A stretch of 64,000 bases of DNA. Source: Acidihalobacter yilgarnensis. Its GTDB lineage: Bacteria; Pseudomonadota; Gammaproteobacteria; DSM-5130; Acidihalobacteraceae. Below, in pieces: positions 20,402-31,158 of the stretch. The notes under the pieces are model-generated. The model saw only the letters and a list, made by a program, of their open reading frames with translations. It was not told where the DNA came from and searched no databases. The translations under genes were made by a program, and so were the position numbers. The stretch lies in the NCBI RefSeq assembly GCF_001753245.1, contig NZ_CP017415.1, positions 1,206,501 to 1,270,500 on the forward strand, written 5' to 3'. How positions within the stretch are numbered: position 1 is the stretch's first letter; every line of letters begins with the position of its first letter.

Positions 20402-21112
20402 ATGACCTCAGATATGAATTTGCCCCAATCCCTGCATGATCGTCTTGGCTTGAAAATTGTCGAGTTGGTTGACCGTTACGGTGAATTAACACTTACGGCC
20501 ACGCCTGAGGATGTGTGTGAGGTGGCGCGTCAATTGCGCGACGCACCCGATCTTAAATTTGAGCAGTTGATCGATTTGTGTGGTGTGGATTATTTGCAAT
20601 ATGGTGTTGGCGAGTGGGCAACCGACCGTGCATCGACAGAAGGTTTTGGCCGAGGTGTGCAGCCGTCGACCTCAGCATATTTCACGTTTGAAGATGCACC
20701 CAGGGCAAGCGAGCATCATGGTCCACGCTTTGCAATTGTCTATCACCTCCTCTCGATTGCACATAACCGGCGTTTGCGATTGAAGGCTTTTTGCGTCGAT
20801 GATGAATTTCCACGTATGCCGAGCGTGGCGTCGATTTGGACGGTGGCAAACTGGTATGAGCGCGAAGCATTCGACCTGTTCGGGATTCTGTTTGACGATC
20901 ACCCAGATCTTCGGCGCCTGCTAACCGATTATGGCTTTGTCGGGCATCCATTTAGAAAAGATTTTCCGCTGATCGGGCATGTTGAAATGCGCTACGACGC
21001 GGAGCAGCGGCGCGTTATATATGAACCGGTGAGTATCGAGCCGCGTGTGTTGGTGCCGAAGGTGATACGCCGCGACAACCGTTATGCCGGTGAGGGTAGC
21101 CGAGATGCCTGA
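20402..21112 (+). CDS. nuoC: NADH-quinone oxidoreductase subunit C
   Basis: Peripheral-arm subunit (30 kDa family), 236 residues. Signatures are IDLCGVDYL, the [12 protein letters not shown] motif and [10 protein letters not shown]. It is separate from nuoD, unlike the fused nuoCD of E. coli. ATG 20402 has GAAG just upstream; ATG 20414 is an alternative. The frame upstream overlaps nuoB and is unlikely to be used. It overlaps nuoD by eight bases. Confidence 0.96.
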   Translation: MTSDMNLPQSLHDRLGLKIVELVDRYGELTLTATPEDVCEVARQLRDAPDLKFEQLIDLCGVDYLQYGVGEWATDRASTEGFGRGVQPSTSAYFTFEDAPRASEHHGPRFAIVYHLLSIAHNRRLRLKAFCVDDEFPRMPSVASIWTVANWYEREAFDLFGILFDDHPDLRRLLTDYGFVGHPFRKDFPLIGHVEMRYDAEQRRVIYEPVSIEPRVLVPKVIRRDNRYAGEGSRDA

Positions 21113-22358
21113 AATCAGGAATTACACGCTAAATTTCGGACCTCAGCATCCATCGGCTCATGGCGTGTTACGTCTTGTCTTGGAAATGGATGGCGAAGTT
21201 ATTGAGCGCGCGGATCCGCATATTGGATTGCTTCACCGCGCTACTGAAAAACTTGCCGAGAGCAAACCGTATAACCAGAGTATCGGTTATATGGACCGGC
21301 TCGACTATGTTTCGATGATGTGTAATGAGCATGGCTACGTGCTCGCGATAGAAAAATTGCTGTCCATCGAGCCGCCTTTACGTGCGCAGTATATCCGGGT
21401 GATGTTCGATGAAATAACGCGCATCCTGAATCATCTACTATGGCTGGGCGCCCACGCCCTCGACATTGGTGCGATGACGGTTTTCCTGTATGCGTTCCGC
21501 GAACGGGAAGACCTCATGGATTGCTATGAGGCTGTTTCCGGCGCGCGATTGCACGCAACTTACTACCGTCCGGGCGGGGTCTATCGCGATTTGCCTGGCA
21601 ATATGCCTCAATATAAAGCTTCGCGTTGGCACGATGAACGCGAAATTGCGCGCTTCAACGATGAGCGCAGTGGTTCGCTATTGGATTTTATCGAATCATT
21701 TACGGATCGCTTTCCGACGTGTGTGGATGAATATGAAACCCTGTTGACAGATAATCGAATCTGGAAACAACGGACAGTCGACATCGGTATTGTTTCTCCA
21801 GAGCGCGCTTTGCAGCTCGGATTTACGGGCCCAATGATTCGTGGGTCGGGTATCGAATGGGATCTGCGTAAAAAACAGCCTTATGAGGTTTATGATCGTC
21901 TGAATTTCGATATTCCAATAGGTGTGAGCGGCGACTGTTACGATCGTTATCTTGTGCGTGTGGAAGAAATGCGTCAGTCGAATAGAATAATTCGTCAGTG
22001 TGTCGACTGGCTGAAGCAGAATCCTGGTCCTGTCATGCTTGAGGAACACAAGGTGGCTCCGCCTCGTCGCGAAGAGATGAAGGCCGATATGGAAGCATTG
22101 ATCCATCACTTCAAGCTCTTTACTGAAGGTTATACGTTGCCGGTGGGAGAGGCCTATGCTGCTGTTGAGCATCCAAAAGGTGAGTTCGGGGTTTATCTCG
22201 TTTCGGACGGCGCAAACAAACCGTATCGATTGAAGGTGCGTGCGCCTGGCTTTGCCCATCTGGCATCGCTGGATGAGATGTCGCGTGGCCATATGTTGGC
22301 GGACGTAGTTGCGATTATTGGCAGCCAGGACATCGTTTTCGGGGAGGTGGATCGATGA
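21105..22358 (+). CDS. nuoD: NADH-quinone oxidoreductase subunit D
   Basis: The 49-kDa subunit that forms the quinone pocket with NuoB, 417 residues. The quinone-site signature [14 protein letters not shown] comes near the N-terminus, then [29 protein letters not shown] and the C-terminal [12 protein letters not shown]. The start codon overlaps the nuoC stop region, and the stop overlaps the nuoE start (ATGA). Confidence 0.97.
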   Translation: MPEIRNYTLNFGPQHPSAHGVLRLVLEMDGEVIERADPHIGLLHRATEKLAESKPYNQSIGYMDRLDYVSMMCNEHGYVLAIEKLLSIEPPLRAQYIRVMFDEITRILNHLLWLGAHALDIGAMTVFLYAFREREDLMDCYEAVSGARLHATYYRPGGVYRDLPGNMPQYKASRWHDEREIARFNDERSGSLLDFIESFTDRFPTCVDEYETLLTDNRIWKQRTVDIGIVSPERALQLGFTGPMIRGSGIEWDLRKKQPYEVYDRLNFDIPIGVSGDCYDRYLVRVEEMRQSNRIIRQCVDWLKQNPGPVMLEEHKVAPPRREEMKADMEALIHHFKLFTEGYTLPVGEAYAAVEHPKGEFGVYLVSDGANKPYRLKVRAPGFAHLASLDEMSRGHMLADVVAIIGSQDIVFGEVDR

Positions 22359-22861
22359 TTTCTGAAAATCTACCAGATGGTCAGGCGATTCTCTCTGAGC
22401 ACGTCCGAGAGGAAATAGAGCATTGGCTGGCGCGTTACCCGGCTGAGCAACGCCAGTCGGCCGTACTCGCGGCTTTACGTGCAGTACAGCATGAGCATGG
22501 TTGGTTGAGCACGGAGGCTATGGATGCGGTTGCCGATTACATCGGTATGCCTCGTATTGCGGTTTATGAAGTCGCGAGCTTCTACTCGATGTACACGCTC
22601 AAGCCGGTCGGGCGGCATACGATAGCCGTGTGTTTGAATGTTTCCTGCATGCTGCGGGATGGTGAGGCAGTGCTGCATTACATCGAACGTAAACTTGATA
22701 TCAAGATTGGTGAAAGTACGCCCGACGGACGTTTCTACCTCAAACGCGAGGAAGAATGCTTGGCGGCTTGCTGCGGTGCACCGATGATGCAGGTGGATCA
22801 CGTCTATTACGAAAATCTCACGCCCGCAAAGGTGGATGAGATTCTCGATGGATTGGAGTGA
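22355..22861 (+). CDS. nuoE: NADH-quinone oxidoreductase subunit E
   Basis: The 24-kDa thioredoxin-fold subunit with the N1a [2Fe-2S] cluster, 168 residues. Ligand cysteines are in VCLNVSCML and [23 protein letters not shown] is a family signature. It overlaps nuoD and is followed after four bases by nuoF, with which it forms the NADH-oxidising module. Confidence 0.97.
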   Translation: MISENLPDGQAILSEHVREEIEHWLARYPAEQRQSAVLAALRAVQHEHGWLSTEAMDAVADYIGMPRIAVYEVASFYSMYTLKPVGRHTIAVCLNVSCMLRDGEAVLHYIERKLDIKIGESTPDGRFYLKREEECLAACCGAPMMQVDHVYYENLTPAKVDEILDGLE

Positions 22862-22865
22862 ACAC

Positions 22866-24161
22866 ATGACGAATCAAGTTTGTTTCATCACACTGAATCA
22901 CGAAACGCCCTGGAGTTTCGAAACTTATCAAAAAATCGATGGGTATACGGCTTGGCGGAATATCCTTTCCGAACGGATGTCACGTGACGAAATTATTGCC
23001 GAAGTCAAAGCATCGAATCTTCGAGGGCGAGGTGGCGCCGGTTTTCCAACGGGTTTGAAATGGAGCTTCATGCCGCGCCAAGCGCCAGGCCAGAAATATA
23101 TCGTGTGTAATTCCGACGAATCCGAGCCAGGTACCTGCAAAGACCGTGATATTTTGCGATTCAACCCCCACGCCCTGGTTGAAGGCATGGCGATAGCGGG
23201 CTATGCGATTGGCGCGACCGTTGGATACAACTACATGCGCGGCGAATTCATGGATGAACCTTACCAGCGATTTGCGCAAGCCGTGGAAGAAGCCTATGCG
23301 GCAGGTTTGCTTGGTAAGAATATTATGGGCTCAGGTGTGGATTTTGATCTGTATCCGACACTCGGTGCTGGCGCGTATATCTGCGGTGAGGAAACCGCTT
23401 TGCTGGAATCCCTGGAAGGTAAAAAGGGACAGCCTAGATTTAAACCGCCTTTCCCTGCTAATTTTGGTCTCTACGGCCGTCCTACCACGATTAATAATAC
23501 CGAAACGTTATCTTCGGTTCCGGTCATCATGCGCAATGGCGGGCGTTGGTTTGCCGAATTAGGCACGGAGAAATCGGGTGGCGAGAAGATTTTCGCGGTT
23601 TCAGGGCATGTAAACCGCCCCGGTAATTATGAAGTGCCTATGGGACTACCCTTCAGCGAATTGCTAGAAATGGCTGGAGGAGTGCTCAATGGCCGCACAC
23701 TCAAGGCCGTGATCCCTGGTGGCTCGTCCGTACCCGTGGTTCCAGGCGAGATCATGCTCAAAGCGAATATGGACTACGAATCGGTCGGTAAAGCTGGTTC
23801 GATGCTCGGTTCTGGGGCAGTGATGGTGTTGGATGAAACTTCCGATATGGTCAAGGTGCTGCAACGAATCTCACGTTTTTATTTCAAAGAGTCATGCGGT
23901 CAATGTACGCCCTGTCGTGAAGGCACAGGCTGGCTTTATCGAATGCTGACACGCATCGTCGAGGGGCGAGGGCGCATCGAAGATATTGAGCGGCTGGATG
24001 ATGTCGCCAGCAAAATCGAAGGCCGCACGATATGTGCGCTGGGTGATGCGGCCGCCATGCCTGTGCGCAGCTTCATTCAGCATTACCGCGAAGAATTCGT
24101 GTACTACATCGAACATGGGCGGAGCATGATCGAGTCTCCTCCGTCCGATTGGGCGGCTTAG
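22866..24161 (+). CDS. nuoF: NADH-quinone oxidoreductase subunit F
   Basis: NADH-binding 51-kDa subunit with FMN and the N3 [4Fe-4S] cluster, 431 residues. The NADH/FMN site is [16 protein letters not shown], and [14 protein letters not shown] is the FMN-binding loop. The cluster ligands are in [15 protein letters not shown] with a later cysteine in [12 protein letters not shown] chose ATG 22866, just after the nuoE stop. Confidence 0.97.
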   Translation: MTNQVCFITLNHETPWSFETYQKIDGYTAWRNILSERMSRDEIIAEVKASNLRGRGGAGFPTGLKWSFMPRQAPGQKYIVCNSDESEPGTCKDRDILRFNPHALVEGMAIAGYAIGATVGYNYMRGEFMDEPYQRFAQAVEEAYAAGLLGKNIMGSGVDFDLYPTLGAGAYICGEETALLESLEGKKGQPRFKPPFPANFGLYGRPTTINNTETLSSVPVIMRNGGRWFAELGTEKSGGEKIFAVSGHVNRPGNYEVPMGLPFSELLEMAGGVLNGRTLKAVIPGGSSVPVVPGEIMLKANMDYESVGKAGSMLGSGAVMVLDETSDMVKVLQRISRFYFKESCGQCTPCREGTGWLYRMLTRIVEGRGRIEDIERLDDVASKIEGRTICALGDAAAMPVRSFIQHYREEFVYYIEHGRSMIESPPSDWAA

Positions 24162-24185
24162 CATTCACCGCGGCGAGCGATTCCT

Positions 24186-26581
24186 ATGAGCGACGAACAG
24201 CTGATCACCATCGAAATCGACGGCGCACCGTACCGTGCCCGTAGAGGCGCCATGTTGATTGAAGTGACCGATGCAAGCGGCGTGGACGTGCCACGTTTTT
24301 GCTACCACAAGAAATTATCTGTGGCGGCCAATTGCCGTATGTGCCTGGTCGAGGTGGAAAAGGCTGCAAAACCGTTGCCCGCCTGCGCGACACCGGTTCA
24401 GGAAGGCATGAAGGTATTTACTCGATCACCATTAGCCTTGTCCGCTCAGCGCGGCACTATGGAATTTCTGCTCATTAACCATCCGCTGGATTGCCCGATT
24501 TGCGATCAGGGTGGAGAGTGTGAGCTACAGGATGTGGCGATGGGTTTTGGCGAAGGCGTCTCGCGTTATGCTGAAAACAAGCGCGTGGTCAGAGATAAGG
24601 ATATCGGTTCTCTGGTCGCGACTGAAATGACACGCTGCATCCATTGCACCCGTTGTGTCCGCTTTAGTGCCGAAATTGCGGGATTACCTGAATTGGGGGC
24701 AACAGGACGCGGCGAAGACATGCGTATTGGGACTTACGTCGAGCATACCTTGTCGTCGGAATTGTCCGGTAACATCATCGACCTGTGCCCAGTGGGTGCG
24801 TTAACGGCGAAGCCCTCGCGCTTCGATGGACGTGCTTGGGAAATGATCCAGCATCCGAGTATTGGCGCGCATGACTGCGTCGGCTCAAATCTTTACATGC
24901 ATACCTTGCATGGCAAAGTGGTTCGCGTTGTTCCGCGCGATAATGAATCCCTGAATGAAACTTGGTTGTCTGATCGCGACCGCTTTAGTTACCAGGCTCT
25001 ACAGGCGCCAGATCGCGTGATGGCCCCGCAGATTAAGCGCAATGGTCGTTGGTATGAGGCTGATTGGAATAGTGCCTTGAAGGCCGTTGCTGAAGGCTTG
25101 CGAGGGTATCAAGCAGATGCGGTTGGGGGTTTGATATCCCGAATGCAACGGTCGAGGAGGCGTATCTGTTCCAGAAATTGATGCGTGGCCTTGGCTGCGC
25201 CAACCTGGATCATCGCCTACGCCAAGTCGATATGCGTGGTGATGCCCACGATCCGCTATTTCCCTGGCTGGGGCAATCGATCGAATCACTCGAACAAGCT
25301 GACGCGATCATGCTCGTCGGCAGCAATGTGCGTAAACAGCAGCCGATGATTGCGCATCGGTTACGCAAGGCTGGCATGCACGGCGCGCAGATTATGGACA
25401 TTAATCCCCGCGCATTCGAGTTCACTTTTCCCTTGGTGGAACGCGCAATCGTGGCCCCGCAGCACATGGTTTCAGTGTTGGTGGAGGTGCTTACTGCCAC
25501 CTGCGAAGCGCAAGGTGAGAAGCCGCCGACATGGATTGGTAAGTGTGTGCCTAGCGCACAAGCACAAACCATTGCACACCATCTATTGCAAGGACGACGA
25601 GCAACGGTATTGTTGGGGCATCTCGCGATTGGACACCCAGATTATGCAGACTTGCGTGCATTGGCTGCCGAAATAGCGTCACGCTGCGATGCCCGGTTGG
25701 GCTATCTACCGGATGGTGCTAATGCTGCAGGGGCATGGTTGGCCGGTGTGGTCCCGCATCGCGCGGTGAGTGGACATGTGCTCAACGAGCCGGGCTTAGG
25801 TACACAGGCGATGTTTGCGGCACCGCGCGAGGCATATTTCTTGTGCGATGTGGAGCCGGAGCTGGATTGCGAGCAAGGTGCTCGGGCGATGGATGCACTG
25901 AAAACAGCTAAATTCGTTGTCGTTCTGTCGCCATTTGCAGGGGAGGGCGCACGAGAGTATGCCGATGTCATTCTGCCGATCGCCGCATTTGCCGAGACTT
26001 CGGGTACCTATGTCAATGCGGAGGGGCGCTGGCAGAGTTTCAATGCAATCGTAAGCGCGCCAGGTGAAGTAAGACCGGCATGGCGCGTACTGCGCGTACT
26101 CGGCAACCTGTTGGATTTGCCCGGGTTCGAATTCATGTCCTCGGAAGCCGTACGTGAAGAAATGAAGTCCCATTTGGATACAGCACGCCCATTTGATAAT
26201 TCATGCTCCGCCGCTCAAGCCGATATTACGATCGAAGGTGGGATCGAAGCACCGGCGGCGGGTTTGCTGATGCGGGCCTGTGAGGTTGGGGCATATTCCG
26301 CGGATGGGGTGGTGCGAAGAAGCCCGGCGCTGCAAGAAACGCCGGATGCCCAGGCTACACATGCGTTGGCACTGCACCCGGCTGATCGACTGCGTTTGGG
26401 GCTTGAAACAGTGAGCCGTGTGCGCGTCGAACAAGAGGGGCGAGTGGGTGAATTTGATGTGGTATCAGACGAAGGTGTCCCCGAAGGTGTGGCGTGGTTG
26501 CCGATTGGTACGCCGGAAGCGGCCCGTCTGGGTGCCGCCTTTGGTGTGATTGCATTGTCGCCGGTCGGAGATGCTGCATGA
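24186..26581 (+). pseudogene. nuoG: NADH-quinone oxidoreductase subunit G, frameshifted
   Basis: The large 75-kDa subunit with several Fe-S clusters. The first frame encodes the [2Fe-2S] part (CYHKKLSVAANCRMCLVE), the HxxxCxxC-type part (HPLDCPICDQGGECELQD) and a [4Fe-4S] part (CIHCTRCVRF, CPVGAL), then the start of the molybdopterin-fold domain. At the CCC run 25138-25140 (codon about 318) the frame is lost, and it ends at 25181. The frame one base back continues PNATVEEAYLFQKLMRGLGC, a standard NuoG sequence, to 26581. One extra C restores 798 residues. All flanking nuo genes are intact apart from nuoN, so loss of function would be surprising. Confidence 0.9.
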
Positions 26582-27651
26582 TGGAGCCCTTGCTGACACT
26601 GTGGTCCGGCGTGCCGGTCGATCTGCAGACCTTCCTCGTCATATTGGCCAAAATTGTGGCCATTCTGATTCCTCTGTTGATAAGCGTTGCGTATTTTACC
26701 TTCGCGGAGAGAAAGGTGATTGGTTACATCCAGGTTCGCGTCGGACCGAATCGGGTGGGACCACGCGGTTGGCTACAGCCAATTGCCGATGCGCTCAAGC
26801 TGATCATGAAGGAAGTGATTGTCCCTACCCAGGCAAGTCGCTTTTTGTTTTTCGTGGCGCCTTTGCTGGCGATCGCGCCGGCCTTGGCGGCATGGGCCGT
26901 GATACCGTTTGGCGATGGGATGTTGTTATCCAATATCAATGCCGGCTTACTCTACATTCTTGCGATTACCTCGATTGGTGTGTACGGCATTGTCTTGGCA
27001 GGTTGGGCATCCAATTCCAAATACGCATTGCTGGGCGCGATGCGTTCCGCAGCGCAGATCGTCGCTTATGAAATAGCGATGGGTTTTGCCTTGGTTGGCG
27101 TATTGATGGCCAGTGGTAGCTTGAATCTCGGCGATATCGTGACTGCGCAATCCGGCGGTGTGACGCACTGGTATTGGCTGCCATTACTGCCAATGTTGAT
27201 GGTCTACCTCATCTCGGGCGTGGCTGAAACCAACCGAGCCCCTTTCGATGTGGCGGAAGGGGAGTCTGAGATCGTGGCCGGTTTCCACGTCGAATATTCT
27301 GGCATGGCATTCGCGGTGTTCTTTCTCGCTGAATACGCGAACATGATTCTGATTTCGGCACTGACCGCTTTGTTGTTTTTCGGTGGCTGGCTCTCACCTT
27401 TTGGAGCATGGGGTGCGAGCGTGCCCTATATCGGCGGTTTGCTCGGTGAAGGTGTGCACTGGTTCTTGATCAAGACGGCTGTCTTTATGTTCATGTTTTT
27501 ATGGTTCCGCGCGACCTTCCCGCGTTATCGATACGATCAGATCATGCGCCTGGGGTGGAAGGTGTTAATCCCGGTGACATTGGTGTGGATTGTGGTCGAA
27601 GGTGTTGCTGTTGCATTTCATCTTTCGCCGTGGTTCTCAAGGGGAGCCTGA
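26578..27651 (+). CDS. nuoH: NADH-quinone oxidoreductase subunit H
   Basis: Membrane subunit joining the quinone chamber to the proton channels, 357 residues and about eight helices. Signatures are [21 protein letters not shown], here cut to show [11 protein letters not shown], then [35 protein letters not shown] and [20 protein letters not shown] 26578 overlaps the nuoG stop as ATGA; ATG 26581 is an equal alternative. Confidence 0.97.
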   Translation: MMEPLLTLWSGVPVDLQTFLVILAKIVAILIPLLISVAYFTFAERKVIGYIQVRVGPNRVGPRGWLQPIADALKLIMKEVIVPTQASRFLFFVAPLLAIAPALAAWAVIPFGDGMLLSNINAGLLYILAITSIGVYGIVLAGWASNSKYALLGAMRSAAQIVAYEIAMGFALVGVLMASGSLNLGDIVTAQSGGVTHWYWLPLLPMLMVYLISGVAETNRAPFDVAEGESEIVAGFHVEYSGMAFAVFFLAEYANMILISALTALLFFGGWLSPFGAWGASVPYIGGLLGEGVHWFLIKTAVFMFMFLWFRATFPRYRYDQIMRLGWKVLIPVTLVWIVVEGVAVAFHLSPWFSRGA

Positions 27652-27653
27652 CG

Positions 27654-28142
27654 ATGCGTATCCTTAAGTCATTTTTTAAAAGTTATTTGCTGATCGAGTT
27701 GTTACGCGGCCTGCAACTTACCGGTCGCTACATGTTCCAGCGCAAGATTACAATCCAATATCCAGAGGAAAAAACACCGCAGTCGTACCGTTTCCGCGGG
27801 CTGCACGCGTTGAGACGTTATGCCAATGGCGAGGAGCGTTGCATCGCTTGTAAGCTATGTGAAGCGGTATGCCCAGCACTCGCGATTACGATCGAATCTG
27901 AAGAACGTGCAGATGGAACGCGCCGGACGACTCGATACGATATCGATCTCTTTAAGTGTATCTATTGCGGCTTTTGCGAAGAATCGTGTCCAGTTGACTC
28001 TATTGTCGAGACACGTGTTTTCGAATACCACTTTGAAAGTCGTGGCGAGCACATCATGACCAAGGATAAATTGCTGGCCATGGGTGATAAATACGAAACA
28101 GAGATCGCCGCAGACCGCGCGGCCGATGCGCCGTATCGATAA
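27654..28142 (+). CDS. nuoI: NADH-quinone oxidoreductase subunit I
   Basis: Ferredoxin-like subunit with clusters N6a and N6b, 162 residues. Two [4Fe-4S] motifs are visible: [12 protein letters not shown] and [12 protein letters not shown]. The N-terminal amphipathic helix ([17 protein letters not shown]) anchors it at the membrane. It starts two bases after the nuoH stop. Confidence 0.97.
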   Translation: MRILKSFFKSYLLIELLRGLQLTGRYMFQRKITIQYPEEKTPQSYRFRGLHALRRYANGEERCIACKLCEAVCPALAITIESEERADGTRRTTRYDIDLFKCIYCGFCEESCPVDSIVETRVFEYHFESRGEHIMTKDKLLAMGDKYETEIAADRAADAPYR

Positions 28143-28158
28143 AGGACGACGCCTACCT

Positions 28159-28755
28159 ATGAGCTTCCTGCAATTTGTGTTCTATTTTTTTTCGGCGCTG
28201 ACCATCCTGTCCGCATTAGGGATGATTGTGGCGCGGAATCCAGTGCATGCAGTTTTGTTCCTGGTATTCGCATTTTTTAATAGCGCTGCATTGTGGATCA
28301 CCTTGCAAGCTGAATTTCTGGGGATAGTGTTGGTATTGGTCTATGTCGGCGCAGTCATGGTGTTGTTCCTGTTTGTTGTGATGATGCTCGATATCAATAT
28401 CGCCCGGATGCGTGAAGGTTTTACGAAATTTTTGCCACTCGCCGTAGTGGTTGCCCTGGTGATGGTCGTGGAGATGGGGTTGGTGGTTGGTGCCCGTAAT
28501 TTTCAGATCCATGCCGCGCCGATTACAGGAGTGCCGGTCCCTAACACAGTTGCGTTAGGACGGGTGCTATACACCGAGTATGCCTACCCATTTGAGTTGG
28601 CCGCCGTGATCCTGCTAGTCGCAATTGTGGCTGCGATTTCTCTGACATTCCGCCGCCGATCCAATACAAAGTACCAGCGCCCGGAACATCAGGTTCAGAT
28701 CAGACGGGAAGACAGAGTAAGATTGGTACAAATGCCCTCTGAAAAAAAGCGATGA
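28159..28755 (+). CDS. nuoJ: NADH-quinone oxidoreductase subunit J
   Basis: Membrane subunit of complex I, 198 residues, five predicted helices (for example LGIVLVLVYVGAVMVLFLFV with the pi-bulge region). The C-terminal tail is basic. I chose ATG 28159 for its canonical N-terminus SFLQFVFYFF, 16 bases after nuoI; the upstream frame overlaps nuoI. Confidence 0.95.
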   Translation: MSFLQFVFYFFSALTILSALGMIVARNPVHAVLFLVFAFFNSAALWITLQAEFLGIVLVLVYVGAVMVLFLFVVMMLDINIARMREGFTKFLPLAVVVALVMVVEMGLVVGARNFQIHAAPITGVPVPNTVALGRVLYTEYAYPFELAAVILLVAIVAAISLTFRRRSNTKYQRPEHQVQIRREDRVRLVQMPSEKKR

Positions 28756-28814
28756 ATACAGGGTTGCTGTTAATGTGCGGCAAATTCTAGCTGTATGGTG
28801 CGCTTTCTGGAGTA

Positions 28815-29123
28815 ATGATGCTTTCACTTTCGAACTATCTGGTTGTTGGAGCGATCCTGTTTTCGCTGGCGGTGGCCGGGATATTCATTAATCGTAAAAA
28901 TGTGATCGTGCTGTTGATGTGTGTCGAGCTGATGCTGCTCGCGGTTAACATGAACTTCATCGCGTTTTCACATTTTCAACAAAATTTGGCCGGTCAGGTT
29001 TTTGTGTTTTTTGTACTGACAGTGGCCGCGGCCGAGGCTGCTATCGGCCTCGCAATTTTGGTGGTGTTGTTTCGCAATCGTCGCACGATCAACGTCAGCG
29101 ACCTGGATGACATGAAGGGGTAG
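28815..29123 (+). CDS. nuoK: NADH-quinone oxidoreductase subunit K
   Basis: Small antiporter-like membrane subunit (MrpC type) of 102 residues with three helices. The conserved membrane glutamates are in [14 protein letters not shown] and [17 protein letters not shown] precedes tandem ATG codons at 28815 and 28818. It follows nuoJ by 59 bases. Confidence 0.97.
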   Translation: MMLSLSNYLVVGAILFSLAVAGIFINRKNVIVLLMCVELMLLAVNMNFIAFSHFQQNLAGQVFVFFVLTVAAAEAAIGLAILVVLFRNRRTINVSDLDDMKG

Positions 29124-29126
29124 TTA

Positions 29127-31112
29127 ATGGAAGCCGTCTATCTTGCCATCCCGCTGGCCCCGCTAATCGGCGCATTGATTGCCGGTTTATTCGGGCGATC
29201 AATAGGACGCGCCGGTGCTCATTGGGTAACCACTGGCAGTGTGGCAATCTCCTTTGTGTTGTCCGCGTGGGTATTCAAACGCATTGTGTTCGACGGTGCC
29301 GCACCGTTTGATGGCGACATCTACACCTGGATGTCAGCCGGAGGCTACAGCTTTGCCATCGGATTTCTGATCGACCGCTTAAGTGTGTTGATGATGATGG
29401 TGGTGACGTTTGTCTCATTAATGGTGCATATCTATACCATCGGTTATATGGCCCATGATGAAACGCTCTGGCCAAGGGATAGCAGTCCGCGAGAAACTAC
29501 CTATCAACGCTTTTTTAGCTATATCGCGCTGTTTACCTTCTCGATGTTGATGCTGGTAATGGCGAATAATTTTCTTCAGCTTTTTTTTGGCTGGGAAGCA
29601 GTTGGCTTGGTGTCATACTTGCTGATTGGGTTTTATACCTTCCGCGAATCAGCCATATACGCCAACCTAAAAGCCTTTTTGGTAAACCGAGTCGGTGACT
29701 TTGGTTTTGTGCTCGGTATTGCCGCAGTGTATATGTATACCGGCAGCCTTGATTACCACACCGTGTTTGATCAGGCGCCGCGCCTGGCACATGCAACCAT
29801 CAGTATTCTGCCTAATGATCCCTGGTCGGTGCCCACGGTCATCGCCATCCTGCTATTCATTGGTGCGATGGGCAAGTCTGCGCAAGTGCCTTTGCACGTG
29901 TGGCTGCCCGATTCGATGGAAGGCCCTACGCCGATTTCTGCACTGATTCACGCCGCAACCATGGTGACGGCGGGTATCTATATGGTCAGCCGGATGTCAC
30001 CGATCTACGAACTTAGCCCTACTGCGCTGAGCGTGGTGCTGGTGATCGGCGCGATTACTGCATTTTTTATGGGGCTAGTTGGTATCGTGCAGCATGATAT
30101 CAAGCGTGTAATTGCCTATTCGACGCTATCACAGCTCGGTTATATGACAGCTGCGCTGGGTGCATCTGCCTACGCTGCAGGCATGTTTCATCTGCTCACG
30201 CACGCCTTTTTCAAGGCGCTACTGTTCCTTGCTGCAGGTTCGGTGATCATGGCCATGCACCACGAGCAGGACATACGTAAAATGGGTGGTTTACGTCGAT
30301 ATTTGCCGATCACCTATTGGACGTCCTTGGTTGGTTCTCTCGCGCTGATAGGCTTTCCTGGATTTTCTGGCTTTTTCTCCAAGGACTCAATTATTGAGGC
30401 GGTACACGATGCCCATATTCCAGGAGCAGGTTTAGCCTATTGGATGCTGTTATTGGGAGTGCTCGTGACGGCAATCTACACTTTTCGGCTATTTTTTCTG
30501 GTTTTTCATGGTAAAGAACGCATGGATGCGCATACACGTGAACACCTGCATGAATCGCCTAAGGTCGTCACTGTACCGCTGATTTTGTTGGCTATTCCGG
30601 CATTAGGAGCCGGTTATTTCATCCATCCGTTACTGTTTGGGGATTATTTCGGGAATACCATCGAAGTGTTGCCAGCGCATGATGTATTGGCCACGCTTGG
30701 TAGCCACTATCACGGCGCGATAAATATGATGTGGCAAGCCCTTTTTTCAGCGCCATTCTGGCTTTCGATAGCGGGTGTAGCCGTGACGGGGTATGTCTAT
30801 CTGTATCGGCCGAGTCTTGCCGATTTGATCAAGACCCGTCTGCATAGCGTGTGGCGCGTGCTGGATGAGCGCTATGGATTTGATGATTTTAATGATCGCG
30901 TATTTGCCGGGGGTGGACGCGCACTGGGGCGTTTGTTCTGGCGTGTCGGCGACGCTTTCATCATCGATGACTTGGTTGTGAACGGCGTCGCGCGAGTGAT
31001 TGGCTGGACTTCCGCACGGGTGCGTCATTTGCAGACTGGTTACCTCTACCACTACAGCTTCGCCATGATCATCGGGTTGTTGGTGTTGCTCAGCTGGTTT
31101 GTATTCCGCTAG
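29127..31112 (+). CDS. nuoL: NADH-quinone oxidoreductase subunit L
   Basis: Distal proton-pumping subunit (MrpA family), 661 residues with many transmembrane helices. Signatures are FFGWEAVGLVSYLLIGF, the lysine region GKSAQVPLHVWLPDSMEGP and HDIKRVIAYSTLSQLGYM. The lateral amphipathic helix is expected near the C-terminus. It starts three bases after nuoK. Confidence 0.97.
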   Translation: MEAVYLAIPLAPLIGALIAGLFGRSIGRAGAHWVTTGSVAISFVLSAWVFKRIVFDGAAPFDGDIYTWMSAGGYSFAIGFLIDRLSVLMMMVVTFVSLMVHIYTIGYMAHDETLWPRDSSPRETTYQRFFSYIALFTFSMLMLVMANNFLQLFFGWEAVGLVSYLLIGFYTFRESAIYANLKAFLVNRVGDFGFVLGIAAVYMYTGSLDYHTVFDQAPRLAHATISILPNDPWSVPTVIAILLFIGAMGKSAQVPLHVWLPDSMEGPTPISALIHAATMVTAGIYMVSRMSPIYELSPTALSVVLVIGAITAFFMGLVGIVQHDIKRVIAYSTLSQLGYMTAALGASAYAAGMFHLLTHAFFKALLFLAAGSVIMAMHHEQDIRKMGGLRRYLPITYWTSLVGSLALIGFPGFSGFFSKDSIIEAVHDAHIPGAGLAYWMLLLGVLVTAIYTFRLFFLVFHGKERMDAHTREHLHESPKVVTVPLILLAIPALGAGYFIHPLLFGDYFGNTIEVLPAHDVLATLGSHYHGAINMMWQALFSAPFWLSIAGVAVTGYVYLYRPSLADLIKTRLHSVWRVLDERYGFDDFNDRVFAGGGRALGRLFWRVGDAFIIDDLVVNGVARVIGWTSARVRHLQTGYLYHYSFAMIIGLLVLLSWFVFR

Positions 31113-31158
31113 TCGCGTAGCTACGCGTCGATAACGAAAAATGGATTAAGGGACTCGC

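Noticed and set aside
25130-25145. Programmed ribosomal frameshift in nuoG and nuoN
   Set aside because: The runs are only three and four C, and the P-site codons could not re-pair after a -1 slip; polymerase slippage needs longer runs.
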